Assembly: GCF_041438805.1 (NCBI RefSeq)
Contig: NZ_CP109190.1
Location: 1,922,001-1,986,000, forward strand
Source of the DNA: Streptomyces sp. NBC_01707
Lineage (GTDB): Bacteria > Actinomycetota > Actinomycetes > Streptomycetales > Streptomycetaceae
Direction of reading: 5' to 3'
DNA: 64,000 nt
The notes beneath the pieces are model-generated. The model saw only the letters and a program-made list of their open reading frames with translations. It had not been told where the DNA came from and made no database searches. The position numbers and the translations under genes were made by a program. Shown one piece after another: positions 16,914 to 26,755 of the stretch. The first letter of the stretch is position 1. Each line of letters starts with the position of its first letter.

Positions 16914-16955
16914 CGGGCCGGGTTCCTGTCAGGCAGGTGGGAGGAACCCGGCCCG
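16914..16955 (-). terminator. Hairpin terminator after PL8 gene
   Basis: CGGGCCGGGTTCC (16914-16926) pairs perfectly with GGAACCCGGCCCG (16943-16955); loop 16 bases. It lies just past the PL8 stop and before the smaller lyase gene, so the two genes may be separately or attenuatedly transcribed. Confidence 0.7.
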
Positions 16956-16973
16956 CCGAGGCGGTGCGGTGCG

Positions 16974-19448
16974 TCAGGCCGGTCGCACCTTGACCCGGTG
17001 GGTCGTTCCGTAGCTGCCGCTGAGGTCGCCGAACGTGATGGTGAGGGAGGAGCCCGTGTGCACATCGGTGACCGAAGTCGCCTTGGAGACGACCGACTTG
17101 ACGGGGCGCTTCCAGGTGAGGGTCAGACCCGTGACGGTGCGGGACGGGTCGGCCACCGAGATCGTCGCCGTGCCGTCACGCCTTTCACGGATCTGCACGC
17201 TCACCGGTGCGCTCGCCGTGACCTTTCCGACCGTACCCGCTTCCCAGAAGTTGATCCCGGTGAAGCCGAGGGAGGGGACTCGGATGCCGCTCTGCTCGGG
17301 CGTGTTGGCGAGGATCTGCAGCCACAGCGGGTCGATGGCGCGGGCAGCGGTGCGGAGCTCGCTCGCGCCGGGCATGAGGATGTACGCGTACGAGGCGTCC
17401 TGCGGGTCGGCGCCGTGGTCCTGCCACAGCGTCAGATAGCGCCGCGTGAACGAGGTGGGGGAGCTTCCGGTGTTGATGTCTCTCCAGGCACCTGTGCGCT
17501 CCTCGCGCAGTGCGCTGACCCGGCTGCCGCCCGACTCGGGGAAGACATAGCCCGCGTGCCCGGCGATGTGCGCCCACTTGGTGTGCGGGCGGGTGGTCTG
17601 CCCGCCCTGGGTACCGGGCTGCGGAATGCCGTTGAGGCTGAGCCGGGCGGTGCCCGAGACGCCCAGGTTGCGGTTGTCGATCACCGTCTCGACCGCGGTG
17701 CCGTCGGCCGAGGTGATGCCGGCGCCGAGACAGACGATCGAGTCGTCGAGCCAGAACCACGACTTCTTGGCGGTCATCGTGCTGTCGACGCCCCGCAGAT
17801 GCTGACCGGTGACGCCGAACTCGCCGTCTGTGGTGCCGCCCACCCAGGTCGTGTCCGGTTTCGGGTTGCCCCAGTTGCCGCCGAAGCCGTCCGGCAGCGG
17901 CTTCTTCGAGACGGTGATACCCGGCAGCCGGTACGGGTCGACCGTCGGCCAGAAGGTGTCCGAGTACTGCTCGAGACCATGGTCGTCGCCCCACCAGGAC
18001 AGCCAGCCCGAGCCGGTGTGATAGCCGCGGGCGTGCTCACCGTTGCCGAACTCGTAGTGCGCGATGCGCTTGGAGGCCATGCTGACCGAGGCACCCCAGT
18101 CGCGACTGCGGTGGGTGGCGCGGTCCATGTTGGAGAAGACCCGGTGCTCGGTCGGCTCGGGCGACGCCTTGACCGTGTCGTCGTCGAACAGCGCCTGCAG
18201 TCGGGCCGTGTTGACCAGGCTCAGCTTCGGGTTCTTCAGCGCGGGACCGTAGTAGTCGCGCTGCAGCCAGCCCTTGACCATGCTCTTCCAGCGGGCCTGC
18301 TCCTCGGGGCTCGCGCCCTGGCCGACCAGTAGGACGGACGCCATCACGCTGTGCGCGCGGGTGTGATCGTCCTGAGGGAGCTGGAAGGGGTCGGACACCG
18401 TCAGACCTCGGCTGATGCCGCGGCTCGAGACGTTGTCCATCATCAGCCCGTTGTAGATGAAGGGGGCGATGGCCTTCTCGACGGTGTCGAGGAAGAGCTG
18501 GCTGCCCGGGTCGTTCACCTGCCACGTCGAGTCGCGCAGCAGCGCGAACAGCCGGCCCAGGCCGTCGTGGAGCACCGCGCCGTAGCCGCCGATGTAGGGG
18601 ACGTCGGTGTGCTGGATGAACGAGCCGTCGGCGTAGAAACCGTCACCGGTGGTGACGTACGGGAAGACGGGGGACAGTGCGTCACGGCCGAGCTGGATCT
18701 TGGCCGCGCTGCCGCCGACGACGCCTCGCAGGATGAGCCCGCGGCACAGGTCGACACGGTTGGCGCCGGTACTGGTGCCGGTGTACTGCGCCACGGCCGA
18801 GTCCGGCAGGAACTTGTCCACGGCCCGGCAGTAGGCGGCTGTCTGCTCGGCCGACAGGTGGTCGTAGAGCAGCACGACGGTGTCCATCAGCGCCTGCGGC
18901 GAGCCGATCTGGAAGTTCCACCAGTTGCCGAACCGGGCCTTGTTCTCGTTGTAGACGTCCGAGTAGAGGTGGTCCAGGCCGGCGATGACGGCGTCCTTGA
19001 GCGCGGTGTCTCCGGTGAGCCCCGTGCCGGGCTGGGCGTACGCCTGGGCCATGGTGTTCAGCCGCGTGAAGCTGTCGTTCATCCTGGCCGAGTAGCCGTA
19101 CGACTCCTGGTCGGTGTCCGGCGACGGGTCGGCATAGCTGATGCCGGGCCACAGTGAGCCGACCGCCGGCGCCATGGTGGCCAGGAAGCCGGATGCCTGG
19201 GTGCCGAGCGTGGCGAGCTTGGACCTGAAGGGCTCCGCGGTCGGGCTGAAGCCCTCACCGAGTATCAGCGTGCGCCACTTGGCGCGCAGTGCGGCGAATT
19301 CGTCGTCAGCCTGGTCGGCAGCCGATGCCTGGGTGCGAGCGGTGGCCGCGGCGGTGCCGGGCTCGGTGAAGCCGACCGCGAGCGCGGTGCCGCCGGTGGC
19401 CGCCAGGAAGGTGCGGCGGGACCACGGGGGCGAGGGAGGGGGCGTCAT
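16974..19448 (-). CDS. Secreted polysaccharide lyase family 8 (hyaluronate/chondroitin/xanthan lyase type)
   Basis: 824 residues from ATG 19448, ribosome site GGAG six bases upstream. The Tat signal is SRRTFLAATGGTALAVGF. An N-terminal alpha/alpha toroid carries the PL8 active-site regions: NWWNFQIGSPQAL (Asn) and SFIQHTDVPYIGGYG (His, Tyr), followed by the beta-sandwich domains (NMDRATHRSRDWGASVSMAS, then YHTGSGWLSWWGDD). Length fits the family (750-850). It beta-eliminates uronic acid-containing glycans outside the cell. Its promoter contains a LacI-like site, tying it to the neighbouring uptake clusters. Confidence 0.93.
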   Translation of the reverse strand: MTPPPSPPWSRRTFLAATGGTALAVGFTEPGTAAATARTQASAADQADDEFAALRAKWRTLILGEGFSPTAEPFRSKLATLGTQASGFLATMAPAVGSLWPGISYADPSPDTDQESYGYSARMNDSFTRLNTMAQAYAQPGTGLTGDTALKDAVIAGLDHLYSDVYNENKARFGNWWNFQIGSPQALMDTVVLLYDHLSAEQTAAYCRAVDKFLPDSAVAQYTGTSTGANRVDLCRGLILRGVVGGSAAKIQLGRDALSPVFPYVTTGDGFYADGSFIQHTDVPYIGGYGAVLHDGLGRLFALLRDSTWQVNDPGSQLFLDTVEKAIAPFIYNGLMMDNVSSRGISRGLTVSDPFQLPQDDHTRAHSVMASVLLVGQGASPEEQARWKSMVKGWLQRDYYGPALKNPKLSLVNTARLQALFDDDTVKASPEPTEHRVFSNMDRATHRSRDWGASVSMASKRIAHYEFGNGEHARGYHTGSGWLSWWGDDHGLEQYSDTFWPTVDPYRLPGITVSKKPLPDGFGGNWGNPKPDTTWVGGTTDGEFGVTGQHLRGVDSTMTAKKSWFWLDDSIVCLGAGITSADGTAVETVIDNRNLGVSGTARLSLNGIPQPGTQGGQTTRPHTKWAHIAGHAGYVFPESGGSRVSALREERTGAWRDINTGSSPTSFTRRYLTLWQDHGADPQDASYAYILMPGASELRTAARAIDPLWLQILANTPEQSGIRVPSLGFTGINFWEAGTVGKVTASAPVSVQIRERRDGTATISVADPSRTVTGLTLTWKRPVKSVVSKATSVTDVHTGSSLTITFGDLSGSYGTTHRVKVRPA

Positions 19449-19499
19449 GGGTGCTCCGGAGGCCGGGAGGGGTGCGGAATACCGCTGTGGAGTAGGCGG

Positions 19500-19529
19500 T
19501 TTCTAGCACGCAAGCGCTCAACCGATCAA
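19500..19529 (-). promoter_or_regulatory. Predicted PL8 promoter with embedded LacI-like operator
   Basis: On the minus strand TTGATC (19529-19524), 18-bp spacer, TAGAAA (19505-19500), about 50 bp before the start codon. The spacer contains GAGCGCTTGCGT (plus-strand ACGCAAGCGCTC, 19508-19519), identical over 12 bases to a site at 42228-42239. An operator between -35 and -10 is ideal for repression. Confidence 0.6.
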
Positions 19530-19985
19530 CAGAAGAAACAGAATTGAGCATTTCGATCGTTCTGCGCGTTAATCTTTGTCCTACTTCCCCCCTGCTCTAC
19601 CGCTTCCTCCTCGGCTGCAGTTCGCGGTGGAGGGTGCATGCCTCCGCCTCCCATGGTGTCTGTCGGGTCGTCGCCTCCGGACACCGTGCAGGAGCTGTTC
19701 GAATGCAGGACGTCGTCCCTCCGGTCGCTGCTCCTGGCGGGGGTGGCGCCGAGCCGGCGCGCGGCAGGCGCGGACGCACCGCGTCGCGGATCACGATGCC
19801 GTCGGCCCGGGAGGCAGGTGGGCGGGCAGCTGAGGCCGGGCCGGACGCAGAGGTGCCCGTACCGACGACGGGGAAGCCGGTACGGGCAGCGCTTGCAGGG
19901 TCGGGTGCCCACCTCCCGTGTGCACGGCACCACCGGGCACTCACCGTCGTCGGCAGGCGCAGGACCGCACCCACCGGCCTCGGGC
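19530..19985. other. Intergenic region, no gene recognised
   Basis: Upstream of PL8 and downstream of the ABC exporter. It begins AT-rich with GATCGTTCTG (19555-19564), related to motifs before the cluster A and B binding-protein genes. The remainder is high-GC, open in several frames, without ribosome sites or recognisable protein. Confidence 0.5.
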
Positions 19986-21800
19986 TCAGTGCAGGTCGGC
20001 CCGCGCGGGGCTGCCGTCGAGGAATCCGCCCGACTGGTGCTGCCACAACTTCGCGTAGGAGCCGTCCGACGCGAGCAACTCCTGGTGGGTGCCCTGTTCG
20101 ACGATCCGTCCGCGGTCCAGGACGACGAGGCGGTCCATGGTGGCGACCGTGCTCAGCCGGTGCGCCACCACGAGCGCCGTCCGCCCGTCCATGAGCCGCC
20201 ACAGCGCCTCCTGCACCAGGATCTCGCTCTCGGAGTCCAGGGCGCTGGTGGCCTCGTCGAGCAGCAGGATGGGCGCGTCGCGCAGGATCGCCCTGGCGAG
20301 CGCGACCCGCTGGCGTTGTCCGCCGGACAGCTTGACACCGCGCTCCCCCACCATGGTGTCGAAGCCGTCCGGCAGCGCGTCGGCGAACTCCGTGACGTGC
20401 GCCGCCTCGGCCGCGCGGCGGATCTCGGCATCGGTGGCGTCCGGCCGGGCGAACGCGAGGTTGTCCCGCAGCGTGCGGTGGAACATCGCCGGGTCCTGCG
20501 GCACGTAGGCGATCAGGCTGCGCAGGTCGGTCTGACGCAGCCTGCTGATGTCCTGACCCCCGATCAGGATCCGGCCGGCGTCGATGTCCGTCAGCCGGAG
20601 CAGCAGCCTGGTGAGCGTGGTCTTGCCGCCGCCGGACCGACCGACGAGACCGATCTTCGCTCCGCTGGGCACAGCCAGGTCCAGGCCCTCGAAAAGCGGT
20701 CTCCCGCCCCCATGGGCGAAGGTCACCTGCTCGAAGCGGACATCGGCGGCCTGGGACAGCAGCGGCTCCGGCGACGCCGGGTCGAGCACGGTCGGCGGCG
20801 TCAGCAGCAGTTCGGTGAACTGTGCGGCCTCCGTCATCGAGCTCTCCAGGCGGCGGTAGATCTGGTTGAACTCGAACATGATCCGCGTCGCGTTGCTGTA
20901 GTACGTGAAGGCGACCACGACCGCCTCCACCCCGTGCCCGCCCCCGCCGAGCGTGACCGCGAGCAGCAGGCCCAGCGCGTTGGTCAGCACGGACATCGGC
21001 GCGACCAGTGTGTCGATGCGCAGGTTGCCGTAGTCCCACGACCTCAGTGTGAGCCGCCGCGACTGCGCGACGCGGGACCGATGCTCGGCGGCCTCACGTT
21101 CCTGGGCGGCGAACGCCTGGACCGTGTCGATGTTCGTCAGGCTGTCGGCGACGTGGCCCGACACCCGGGCGATCGCCTCCTCGCGCTGTTTGACGAGCGC
21201 CTGACGGCGGCGGATGAGGGGCACCACGCACAGCGCCGTCAGGGCGATCATCGCCAGGAGCCCGACTACGAGCAGCGGGTCGTAGCGCCACAGCACCACC
21301 GACCCGAACAGCAGCGGCACGAAGCTTCCCACGACCGAGAACGTAAGAGTGTCGATGAACTCCTCGAAGCGAGAGGCGAAGCTGAGGACCCGTTTGGTCA
21401 GCGACCCGGCGAAGTTGTCATGGAAGAACGCGGCGTCCTTGGCGAACAGCTCGTCCATGCCGATCACGTACAGGTGCTCGATGGCGAGCGCGGCTACGCG
21501 GTTCAGGCAGTGGAAGCCGATGCGCCACAGCGTCTCCGCGAACAGAAGGACGCCGGCGAAGCCGAGAACGTAGGGCAGCGTCGAACCGATGGAGATGCCG
21601 TTGTCGCCTGCGATTCGGCCGACGAGCTTCGCGACGACCAGCGGCGCGATGTAGTTGATACCGATGTTGCCCAGCGCCGGCAGCAGCATCGCGGGCACCG
21701 TCAGCCGCGGGCACCGGGCCAGCTCCCGTCCGTAGTAACGAAGTGCGAGGAGTACCGAGCCCCTGCTCCGAGGAGCCTCGCGCGATTCAGGTAAGCCCAT
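19986..21800 (-). CDS. ABC exporter, fused membrane and ATPase domains
   Basis: 604 residues from ATG 21800 (MGLPESREAPRSR), with a G-rich but weak ribosome site. Residues ~20-320 are a type I exporter membrane domain with six helices. Residues ~345-590 are the nucleotide-binding domain with Walker A GRSGGGKTTL, Q-loop YVPQDPAM, signature LSGGQRQRVALARAIL, Walker B ILLLDEATSALD and H-loop VAHRLSTV, all intact. It works as a homodimer, or with a partner not present here. Substrate unknown; no regulator is adjacent. Confidence 0.93.
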   Translation of the reverse strand: MGLPESREAPRSRGSVLLALRYYGRELARCPRLTVPAMLLPALGNIGINYIAPLVVAKLVGRIAGDNGISIGSTLPYVLGFAGVLLFAETLWRIGFHCLNRVAALAIEHLYVIGMDELFAKDAAFFHDNFAGSLTKRVLSFASRFEEFIDTLTFSVVGSFVPLLFGSVVLWRYDPLLVVGLLAMIALTALCVVPLIRRRQALVKQREEAIARVSGHVADSLTNIDTVQAFAAQEREAAEHRSRVAQSRRLTLRSWDYGNLRIDTLVAPMSVLTNALGLLLAVTLGGGGHGVEAVVVAFTYYSNATRIMFEFNQIYRRLESSMTEAAQFTELLLTPPTVLDPASPEPLLSQAADVRFEQVTFAHGGGRPLFEGLDLAVPSGAKIGLVGRSGGGKTTLTRLLLRLTDIDAGRILIGGQDISRLRQTDLRSLIAYVPQDPAMFHRTLRDNLAFARPDATDAEIRRAAEAAHVTEFADALPDGFDTMVGERGVKLSGGQRQRVALARAILRDAPILLLDEATSALDSESEILVQEALWRLMDGRTALVVAHRLSTVATMDRLVVLDRGRIVEQGTHQELLASDGSYAKLWQHQSGGFLDGSPARADLH

Positions 21801-22157
21801 CCCAACCCCGTGTTGTCGTGCAGCAGCCCGCCGTGCGCCTCTCGGGGGCATGCCGCTGTCTCCATGGCCGTGCGGAGCTCCGGTTCGAGTGAGTGCCCGC
21901 GCTCGGGTCGTCCTCCGACAGGCGGGGCACGACGACAAGGCCCCCCGCGCAGATCGCAGCGACGCCACCGTGCGAGTACGGGCGGGCCAGGCGTCACAGT
22001 GTCCCGCGATGACGCCCGCGGAGTCCAAGCGTTTTTGTCAGCCGGCGGCGCACCGCACACACGTGCGCCCCCAGCCGGACGGGTGCGGGTCTCCAGGAGT
22101 CGGGGGCGACCTGTCAACAGCGCGTCGGCGGAGGGCGGGTACCGCGGAATCGTTGGA
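21801..22157. other. Intergenic region, nothing recognised
   Basis: About 360 bp upstream of the ABC exporter and downstream of the acyl-CoA dehydrogenase. I see no convincing gene, RNA or strong hairpin. Confidence 0.5.
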
Positions 22158-23960
22158 TCAGAACCACTCGGGCCGGTTGTCCGCCGCGGTGCGGTCCAGA
22201 CTGTCGAGCAGATCGAACTGCGGTCCCGTACGGGGTAGTTCCACGCGGAAGAAGTACCGGGCCGCCTGTCGCTTGCCCTCGTGGAAGTCATCGGTGCGGT
22301 CCCTGAGTGCGAGGAACTGCTCCAACCAGATCCAGGCCAGCACCACGTGGCCGACGGCTTCCAGGTAGACGGAGGCGTTGGCCAGGGCGGTCGCGGGGTC
22401 TCCGGTCGACCAGAGCGTGGCCGTGGTGCGCTGTGCCCGGGTCGTGGCCTGCTCCAACACGGCGGCCAGCTCGGCCGCCTCGCCGCCGCTCGCCGTGGCG
22501 CGGGCGACGGTTGCCGAGATGGTCTCCAGCAGCAGACTCAGCCCCGCTCCGCCGTTCGTGACGACCTTGCGACCGAGCAGGTCCAGTCCCTGGATGCCGT
22601 GCGTGCCCTCGTGGATGGCGTTGAGACGGTTGTCCCGGTAGAACTGCTCGACGTTGTACTCGCGGGTGTAGCCGTAGCCGCCGTGCACCTGGATGGCGAG
22701 GTCGTTGGCGGCCAGGCACCACTGCGACGGCCAGCTCTTGGCGATGGGCGTCAGGACGTCCAGCAGCAGCCGGGCGCGGGCGCGCCCGGACTCCTGCTCG
22801 GCGGTGCGTTCCTCGTCGAGCAGGCGGCTGCAGTAGAGGCTGAGCGCGAGGGCGCCCTCCACGTAGCTCTTCTGTGCCAGCAGCATCCTGCGCACGTCGG
22901 CGTGCTCGATGATGGGGACCTGCGGGGCGTTCGCGTCCCTGCCCGTCAGCGGGCGGCCCTGCGGGCGGGTGCGGGCGTAGTCGAGGGCGTGCAGATAGCC
23001 GGTGTAACCGAGCGCCGTGGCTCCGAGCCCGACGCCGATGCGGGCCTCGTTCATCATGTGGAACATGTACGCGAGCCCGTGATGGGCCGCGCCCACGAGG
23101 AAGCCCACCGCGCCCGGGGCGCCGCCCGGGGCGTGCCGGCCCTCACCGAAATTGAGCAGGGTGTTGGTGGTTCCGCGGTAGCCCATCTTGTGGTTGAGGC
23201 CGGCCGGCACCACGTCGTTGCGTTCGCCCGGGCTGCCGTCCGGCTCGACCAGGAACTTGGGCACGATGAACAGCGAGATGCCCTTCACGCCCGCCGGCCC
23301 ACCGGGGATCCTGGCCAGCACGAGGTGGACGATGTTCTCGCTGAGCTCGTGGTCTCCGCCGGAGATCCACATCTTGGTACCGGTGATCCGGTACGTGCCG
23401 TCGTCCTGCGGCACCGCCCGGGTGGTGATGTCGGCCAGCGAGGAGCCGGCCTGCGGCTCCGAGAGGCACATGGTGCCGAAGAACCGGCCCTCGACCATGG
23501 GCCGCACATAGGTGTCGACCTGTTCCTTGCTGCCGTGCGCCACGAGCAGGTCGGCATTGCCGATGGTGAGGAACGGATACGCGGCGGTACCCACATTGGC
23601 GGCCTGGAACCAGGACATGCAGGCATTGGCGACCACGGTGGGCAGCTGCTGCCCGCCGACCTCGTAGTCCATCGCGGCGCCGGTCAGCCCGGCCTCGGCG
23701 AAGACCCGCAGCGCCTGTCCGACCTCCGGGATGACATGCACCCGCTCTCCGTCGAAGCGCGGCTCCTCGGAATCGTTCTTCTTGTTGTGCGGAGCGAAGT
23801 GCCGGGTCGCGATGGCCTCGCTGAGGTCCATCACCGCGTCGAAGGTGTCCCGGTCGTGGTCGGCGTAGCGGGGGTGGCGGGTCAGAGCCGTGACGTCCAG
23901 CCAGTCGTGGAGCAGGAAGTCCAGGTCGCGGCGGGAGAGCAGCAGGGAGTCCATGGGCAT
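22158..23960 (-). CDS. Acyl-CoA dehydrogenase (long, ~600-residue class)
   Basis: 600 residues from ATG 23960 (MPMDSLLLSRRDL). FAD/substrate signatures are present: MCLSEPQAGSSLADI, KMWISGGDHELSEN, GYGYTREYNVEQFYRDNRLN, and the catalytic base in AIHEGTHGIQGLDLLGRK. Beyond residue ~470 is the extra C-terminal helical domain (acyl-CoA dehydrogenase C-terminal-like) found in the long class that handles long-chain or unusual acyl-CoAs. Located 56 bp downstream of the SDR gene on the same strand, so probably in one operon under the CTAAGCG palindrome. Confidence 0.94.
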   Translation of the reverse strand: MPMDSLLLSRRDLDFLLHDWLDVTALTRHPRYADHDRDTFDAVMDLSEAIATRHFAPHNKKNDSEEPRFDGERVHVIPEVGQALRVFAEAGLTGAAMDYEVGGQQLPTVVANACMSWFQAANVGTAAYPFLTIGNADLLVAHGSKEQVDTYVRPMVEGRFFGTMCLSEPQAGSSLADITTRAVPQDDGTYRITGTKMWISGGDHELSENIVHLVLARIPGGPAGVKGISLFIVPKFLVEPDGSPGERNDVVPAGLNHKMGYRGTTNTLLNFGEGRHAPGGAPGAVGFLVGAAHHGLAYMFHMMNEARIGVGLGATALGYTGYLHALDYARTRPQGRPLTGRDANAPQVPIIEHADVRRMLLAQKSYVEGALALSLYCSRLLDEERTAEQESGRARARLLLDVLTPIAKSWPSQWCLAANDLAIQVHGGYGYTREYNVEQFYRDNRLNAIHEGTHGIQGLDLLGRKVVTNGGAGLSLLLETISATVARATASGGEAAELAAVLEQATTRAQRTTATLWSTGDPATALANASVYLEAVGHVVLAWIWLEQFLALRDRTDDFHEGKRQAARYFFRVELPRTGPQFDLLDSLDRTAADNRPEWF

Positions 23961-24016
23961 GGGTCCGATCGGGGAGGGCGGCGGAAACAGGTACGCGTGT
24001 GCGTCCGGGCGGCGGT

Positions 24017-24787
24017 TCAGACGGTGGTGCCGATGCCGCCGTCGACGGGGATCACTGCGCCGGTGACGTACGCCCCGGCCCGGCTGGAGAGGTAGATCGC
24101 CACGCCGGCCATGTCATCCGGCCGTCCGATCCGGCGCAGCGGCGCGGACTCGACCACGGCGTCGCCCTGTGCCTTCAGCGTGGCGGCCATCATCCTGGAC
24201 TCGAACGGGCCGGGGGCGATCGCGTTGACGGTGATGCCCTGCGGCCCGAGTTCCTTGGCCAGAACCCGGGTCAGGTGGTGCAGTCCGGCCTTGCTCGCCG
24301 CGTAGGAGTAGGTGGGCAGCGGGTTGACGTGCAGGCCGTCGATGGAACCGACGTTGATCACGCGTGCCGGGTCGTCATGGGAGCCGGCCTTGCGCAGCAG
24401 CGGCAGCAGCGCCTGGGTCAGCAGGAAAGGGCTGCGCAGGTTGAGGTCCATCACCTTGTCCCAGCCGCTGACCGGGAACTCGTCCAGCGGCGCACCCCAG
24501 GTCGCGCCCGCATTGTTGACCAGGATGTGCAGTCGCTCCTCGCGGTCGCCGATCTCTGCGGCGAGCCGGTGGCACTCCTCCTCCCGCGACAGGTCCGCCG
24601 GCAGTGCGATCGCCTCGCCGAGTTCGGAGAGCTCACGCGCGGCCTCGTCGCAGGCCGCTGCGTTGCGGGAACTGACGTAGACCCGCGCCCCGGCTTCGAC
24701 CAGGCCGCGGGCGATCATCAGGCCGATACCGCGGGACCCTCCGGTGACCAGGGCGGTTTTGCCGGAGACGGAGAACAGTGAGGTCAC
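24017..24787 (-). CDS. Short-chain dehydrogenase/reductase
   Basis: 256 residues from GTG 24787, chosen for GGAG spaced six bases upstream; the longer TTG start at 24799 would include that ribosome site. Classical SDR motifs: ALVTGGSRGIGLMIARGLVE (cofactor), VNNAGATWG, Ser in INVGSIDGLH, YSYAASKAGLHHL (YxxxK), and PGPFESRM. NADP preference is suggested by SSRNAAA after the second strand. Probably a ketoreductase acting with the acyl-CoA dehydrogenase in fatty acid or similar acyl catabolism. Confidence 0.94.
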   Translation of the reverse strand: MTSLFSVSGKTALVTGGSRGIGLMIARGLVEAGARVYVSSRNAAACDEAARELSELGEAIALPADLSREEECHRLAAEIGDREERLHILVNNAGATWGAPLDEFPVSGWDKVMDLNLRSPFLLTQALLPLLRKAGSHDDPARVINVGSIDGLHVNPLPTYSYAASKAGLHHLTRVLAKELGPQGITVNAIAPGPFESRMMAATLKAQGDAVVESAPLRRIGRPDDMAGVAIYLSSRAGAYVTGAVIPVDGGIGTTV

Positions 24788-24834
24788 GGCGGACTCCAAA
24801 GGCGGTGATCGGGTGGGCGCGGACCTCCAGGATA

Positions 24835-24850
24835 CTAAGCGGTCGCTTAG
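24835..24850. promoter_or_regulatory. TetR-type palindromic operator
   Basis: CTAAGCG GT CGCTTAG, a perfect 16-bp dyad 48 bp upstream of the SDR start. This arrangement is typical of TetR-family operators that control acyl-CoA metabolism genes in actinobacteria. No TetR gene is adjacent; the controlling repressor is outside or elsewhere in the window. Confidence 0.75.
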
Positions 24851-25077
24851 AACGCGTCAACCAGCCCGCACCCGTCGCGTCGCCGGTCGAGGGGGCCTTG
24901 TCCATGGACCTGGGCGGCGTCGACGGAGACCGCGGGCGACACGGCAGCGGCGGAACACGTCGCGCCGCCCGGCTCCGTACTCCGGACGGCGGCCCTCGGT
25001 GTCAAGCAGGCTGTTCGGGGGAACGGCCGGTGTCGCGCATCGAGGTGCAGGGGTCGGGACTCCTACGGTCGGCTGGC

Positions 25078-26487
25078 ATGACGCACGTATCGAAGGACGC
25101 AGCCGGCCTCAGTCGGCGGACCGCGCTCACCGGGCTCGCCGGTGGGGCCGGGGTCCTGCTGGCAGGCGGCTGTACGCCCCAGGGCGCGACTTCCGCGCAA
25201 GGGCCCGCACCCAGCCGTACGGGATCGGCCACCGGCTCCGCGGACGCCGCCACGCCCGGGGTGATGACCCTCTTCAAGGATCCGGGGTTCAACTTCAACG
25301 GGCTTCTCGCACTCGGCGCGGCGGGCCAGGGCTCCAGCGAGGTGGGCGAGGTGCTCACCGCCGTGAACGCGATCAACAAGGCCGGGCCTTCGGCGCAGAC
25401 GTATACCGCGACGTTCAGGAGCCTCGGTGATCAGTTGATGGTGGCGCCCGTGGACAGCAAGGCCGGGACGGAGACGACGCGCCTTCGCGCGCTGCGGGCA
25501 TCGCAGTACTACGGCCAGGCACTCTTCTTCGCCCTCGGCTCCGACGACCCCGGCGGTGAGGAGCGGCTGTACAGGTCCGGGCGCCGCGGCTGGGACACGT
25601 TCTGCAAGCTGTCCGAACCGCCACCGGTGACGGCGGACGTCCCGTACGGGAGGACGCCGCTTCCGATCTGGTTGTTCCGGCCGGACGACTCCGGCGAGCG
25701 ACGCCCCACCGTGATCCTCACCAACGGCAGCGACGGTCAGAACGTCGACATGTGGACTTATGGCGTCCCGGCCGCCCTGGACCGCGGCTGGAACGCCCTC
25801 GTCTACGACGGACCAGGTCAGGGGCAGTTGCTCTTCGTGGACCGGGTGGTCTTCACGCCGCGCTGGGAAACGGTTGTCACACCTCTCGTCGACTGGCTGG
25901 TCGCCCGCACCGACGTGGACGCCGGCAGGCTCGCCCTGACCGGGCTGAGCATGGCAGGCGATCTGGCGCCGCGGGCCGCCGCCTTCGAGGACAGGATCGC
26001 CGCTCTGGTGGCGATGCCCGGCGTTCTGGCTCCATGGCTGGGTTTCCCTCCGGAGATCCGGAAGATCCTCACCCCGGACAGGACGGAGACGAACAACGTC
26101 TGGAACAAGCAGGTCGTCCCCGAGTTGAACCCGGCCGAGGCCGCGACGTTGAAGAAGCGGTTCGAACCCTTCTCCGTGCCGGCGATGCTCGCCGCCCGTG
26201 GCGGGAAGATGTTCACGGACTTCCACACCCCCGCCCAGCTGATCAAGTCGCTCGACATCACGGACGTCGTAGGGCGCATCACGATGCCCACGCTGGTCCT
26301 GGACTACGACGACGAGCAGTTCTATCCGGGGCAGCCGCGCCGGATGTTCGACAGACTGACGTCCCCCAAGGACTACGTGAAGCTCACCGCGGCGACCGGC
26401 GCGCAGCTGCACTGCTCCCCGATGGCCCCGCAGCAGCACTGCGAGATCGTCTTCGACTGGCTGCAGGAGACACTGCCCGGACGCTGA
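25078..26487 (+). CDS. Exported alpha/beta hydrolase lipoprotein
   Basis: 469 residues from ATG 25078. The N-terminus has twin arginines and a lipobox (LSRRTALTGLAGGAGVLLAGGC), so it is probably a Tat lipoprotein anchored at Cys ~34. The catalytic region shows RRPTVILTNGSDG (oxyanion strand), LVYDGPGQGQ, nucleophile elbow LTGLSMAGDLA, a late Asp in LVLDYDDEQF and a His near LHCSPMAPQQHCE. It resembles dienelactone hydrolase/FrsA-type esterases. Substrate unknown. Divergent from the SDR operon. Confidence 0.85.
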   Translation: MTHVSKDAAGLSRRTALTGLAGGAGVLLAGGCTPQGATSAQGPAPSRTGSATGSADAATPGVMTLFKDPGFNFNGLLALGAAGQGSSEVGEVLTAVNAINKAGPSAQTYTATFRSLGDQLMVAPVDSKAGTETTRLRALRASQYYGQALFFALGSDDPGGEERLYRSGRRGWDTFCKLSEPPPVTADVPYGRTPLPIWLFRPDDSGERRPTVILTNGSDGQNVDMWTYGVPAALDRGWNALVYDGPGQGQLLFVDRVVFTPRWETVVTPLVDWLVARTDVDAGRLALTGLSMAGDLAPRAAAFEDRIAALVAMPGVLAPWLGFPPEIRKILTPDRTETNNVWNKQVVPELNPAEAATLKKRFEPFSVPAMLAARGGKMFTDFHTPAQLIKSLDITDVVGRITMPTLVLDYDDEQFYPGQPRRMFDRLTSPKDYVKLTAATGAQLHCSPMAPQQHCEIVFDWLQETLPGR

Positions 26488-26577
26488 CCGCGTATGACGC
26501 GCAGTCGTGGACCGCGCTCGACATCACGCCGGTGCTTCGGCATCCCGAGAGGGCTCCCGCACGGCTCCCGCTCACGC

Positions 26578-26607
26578 GTGAGGGGCGCCCCGAAGAGCGC
26601 CCCTCAC
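26578..26607. terminator. Bidirectional hairpin between hydrolase and tRNA
   Basis: GTGAGGGGCGC (26578-26588) pairs exactly with GCGCCCCTCAC (26597-26607), loop of 8. It can end both the plus-strand hydrolase and minus-strand tRNA transcripts. Confidence 0.75.
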
Positions 26608-26631
26608 CTACGGAAAATTCCGACATCTCTG

Positions 26632-26705
<74 letters not shown>

Positions 26706-26755
26706 CTGCGAATCCCCCCGGTGTCCCCAGGCGGCCGCGCAGGACAAACATTACC

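Noticed and set aside
19597..21039. 480-residue minus-strand frame overlapping the ABC exporter
   Set aside because: Wrong-frame shadow of the exporter ATPase domain; the tail beyond the exporter stop has no recognisable content.
22281..24095. 604-residue plus-strand frame
   Set aside because: Antisense to the acyl-CoA dehydrogenase, which has full catalytic motifs on the minus strand.
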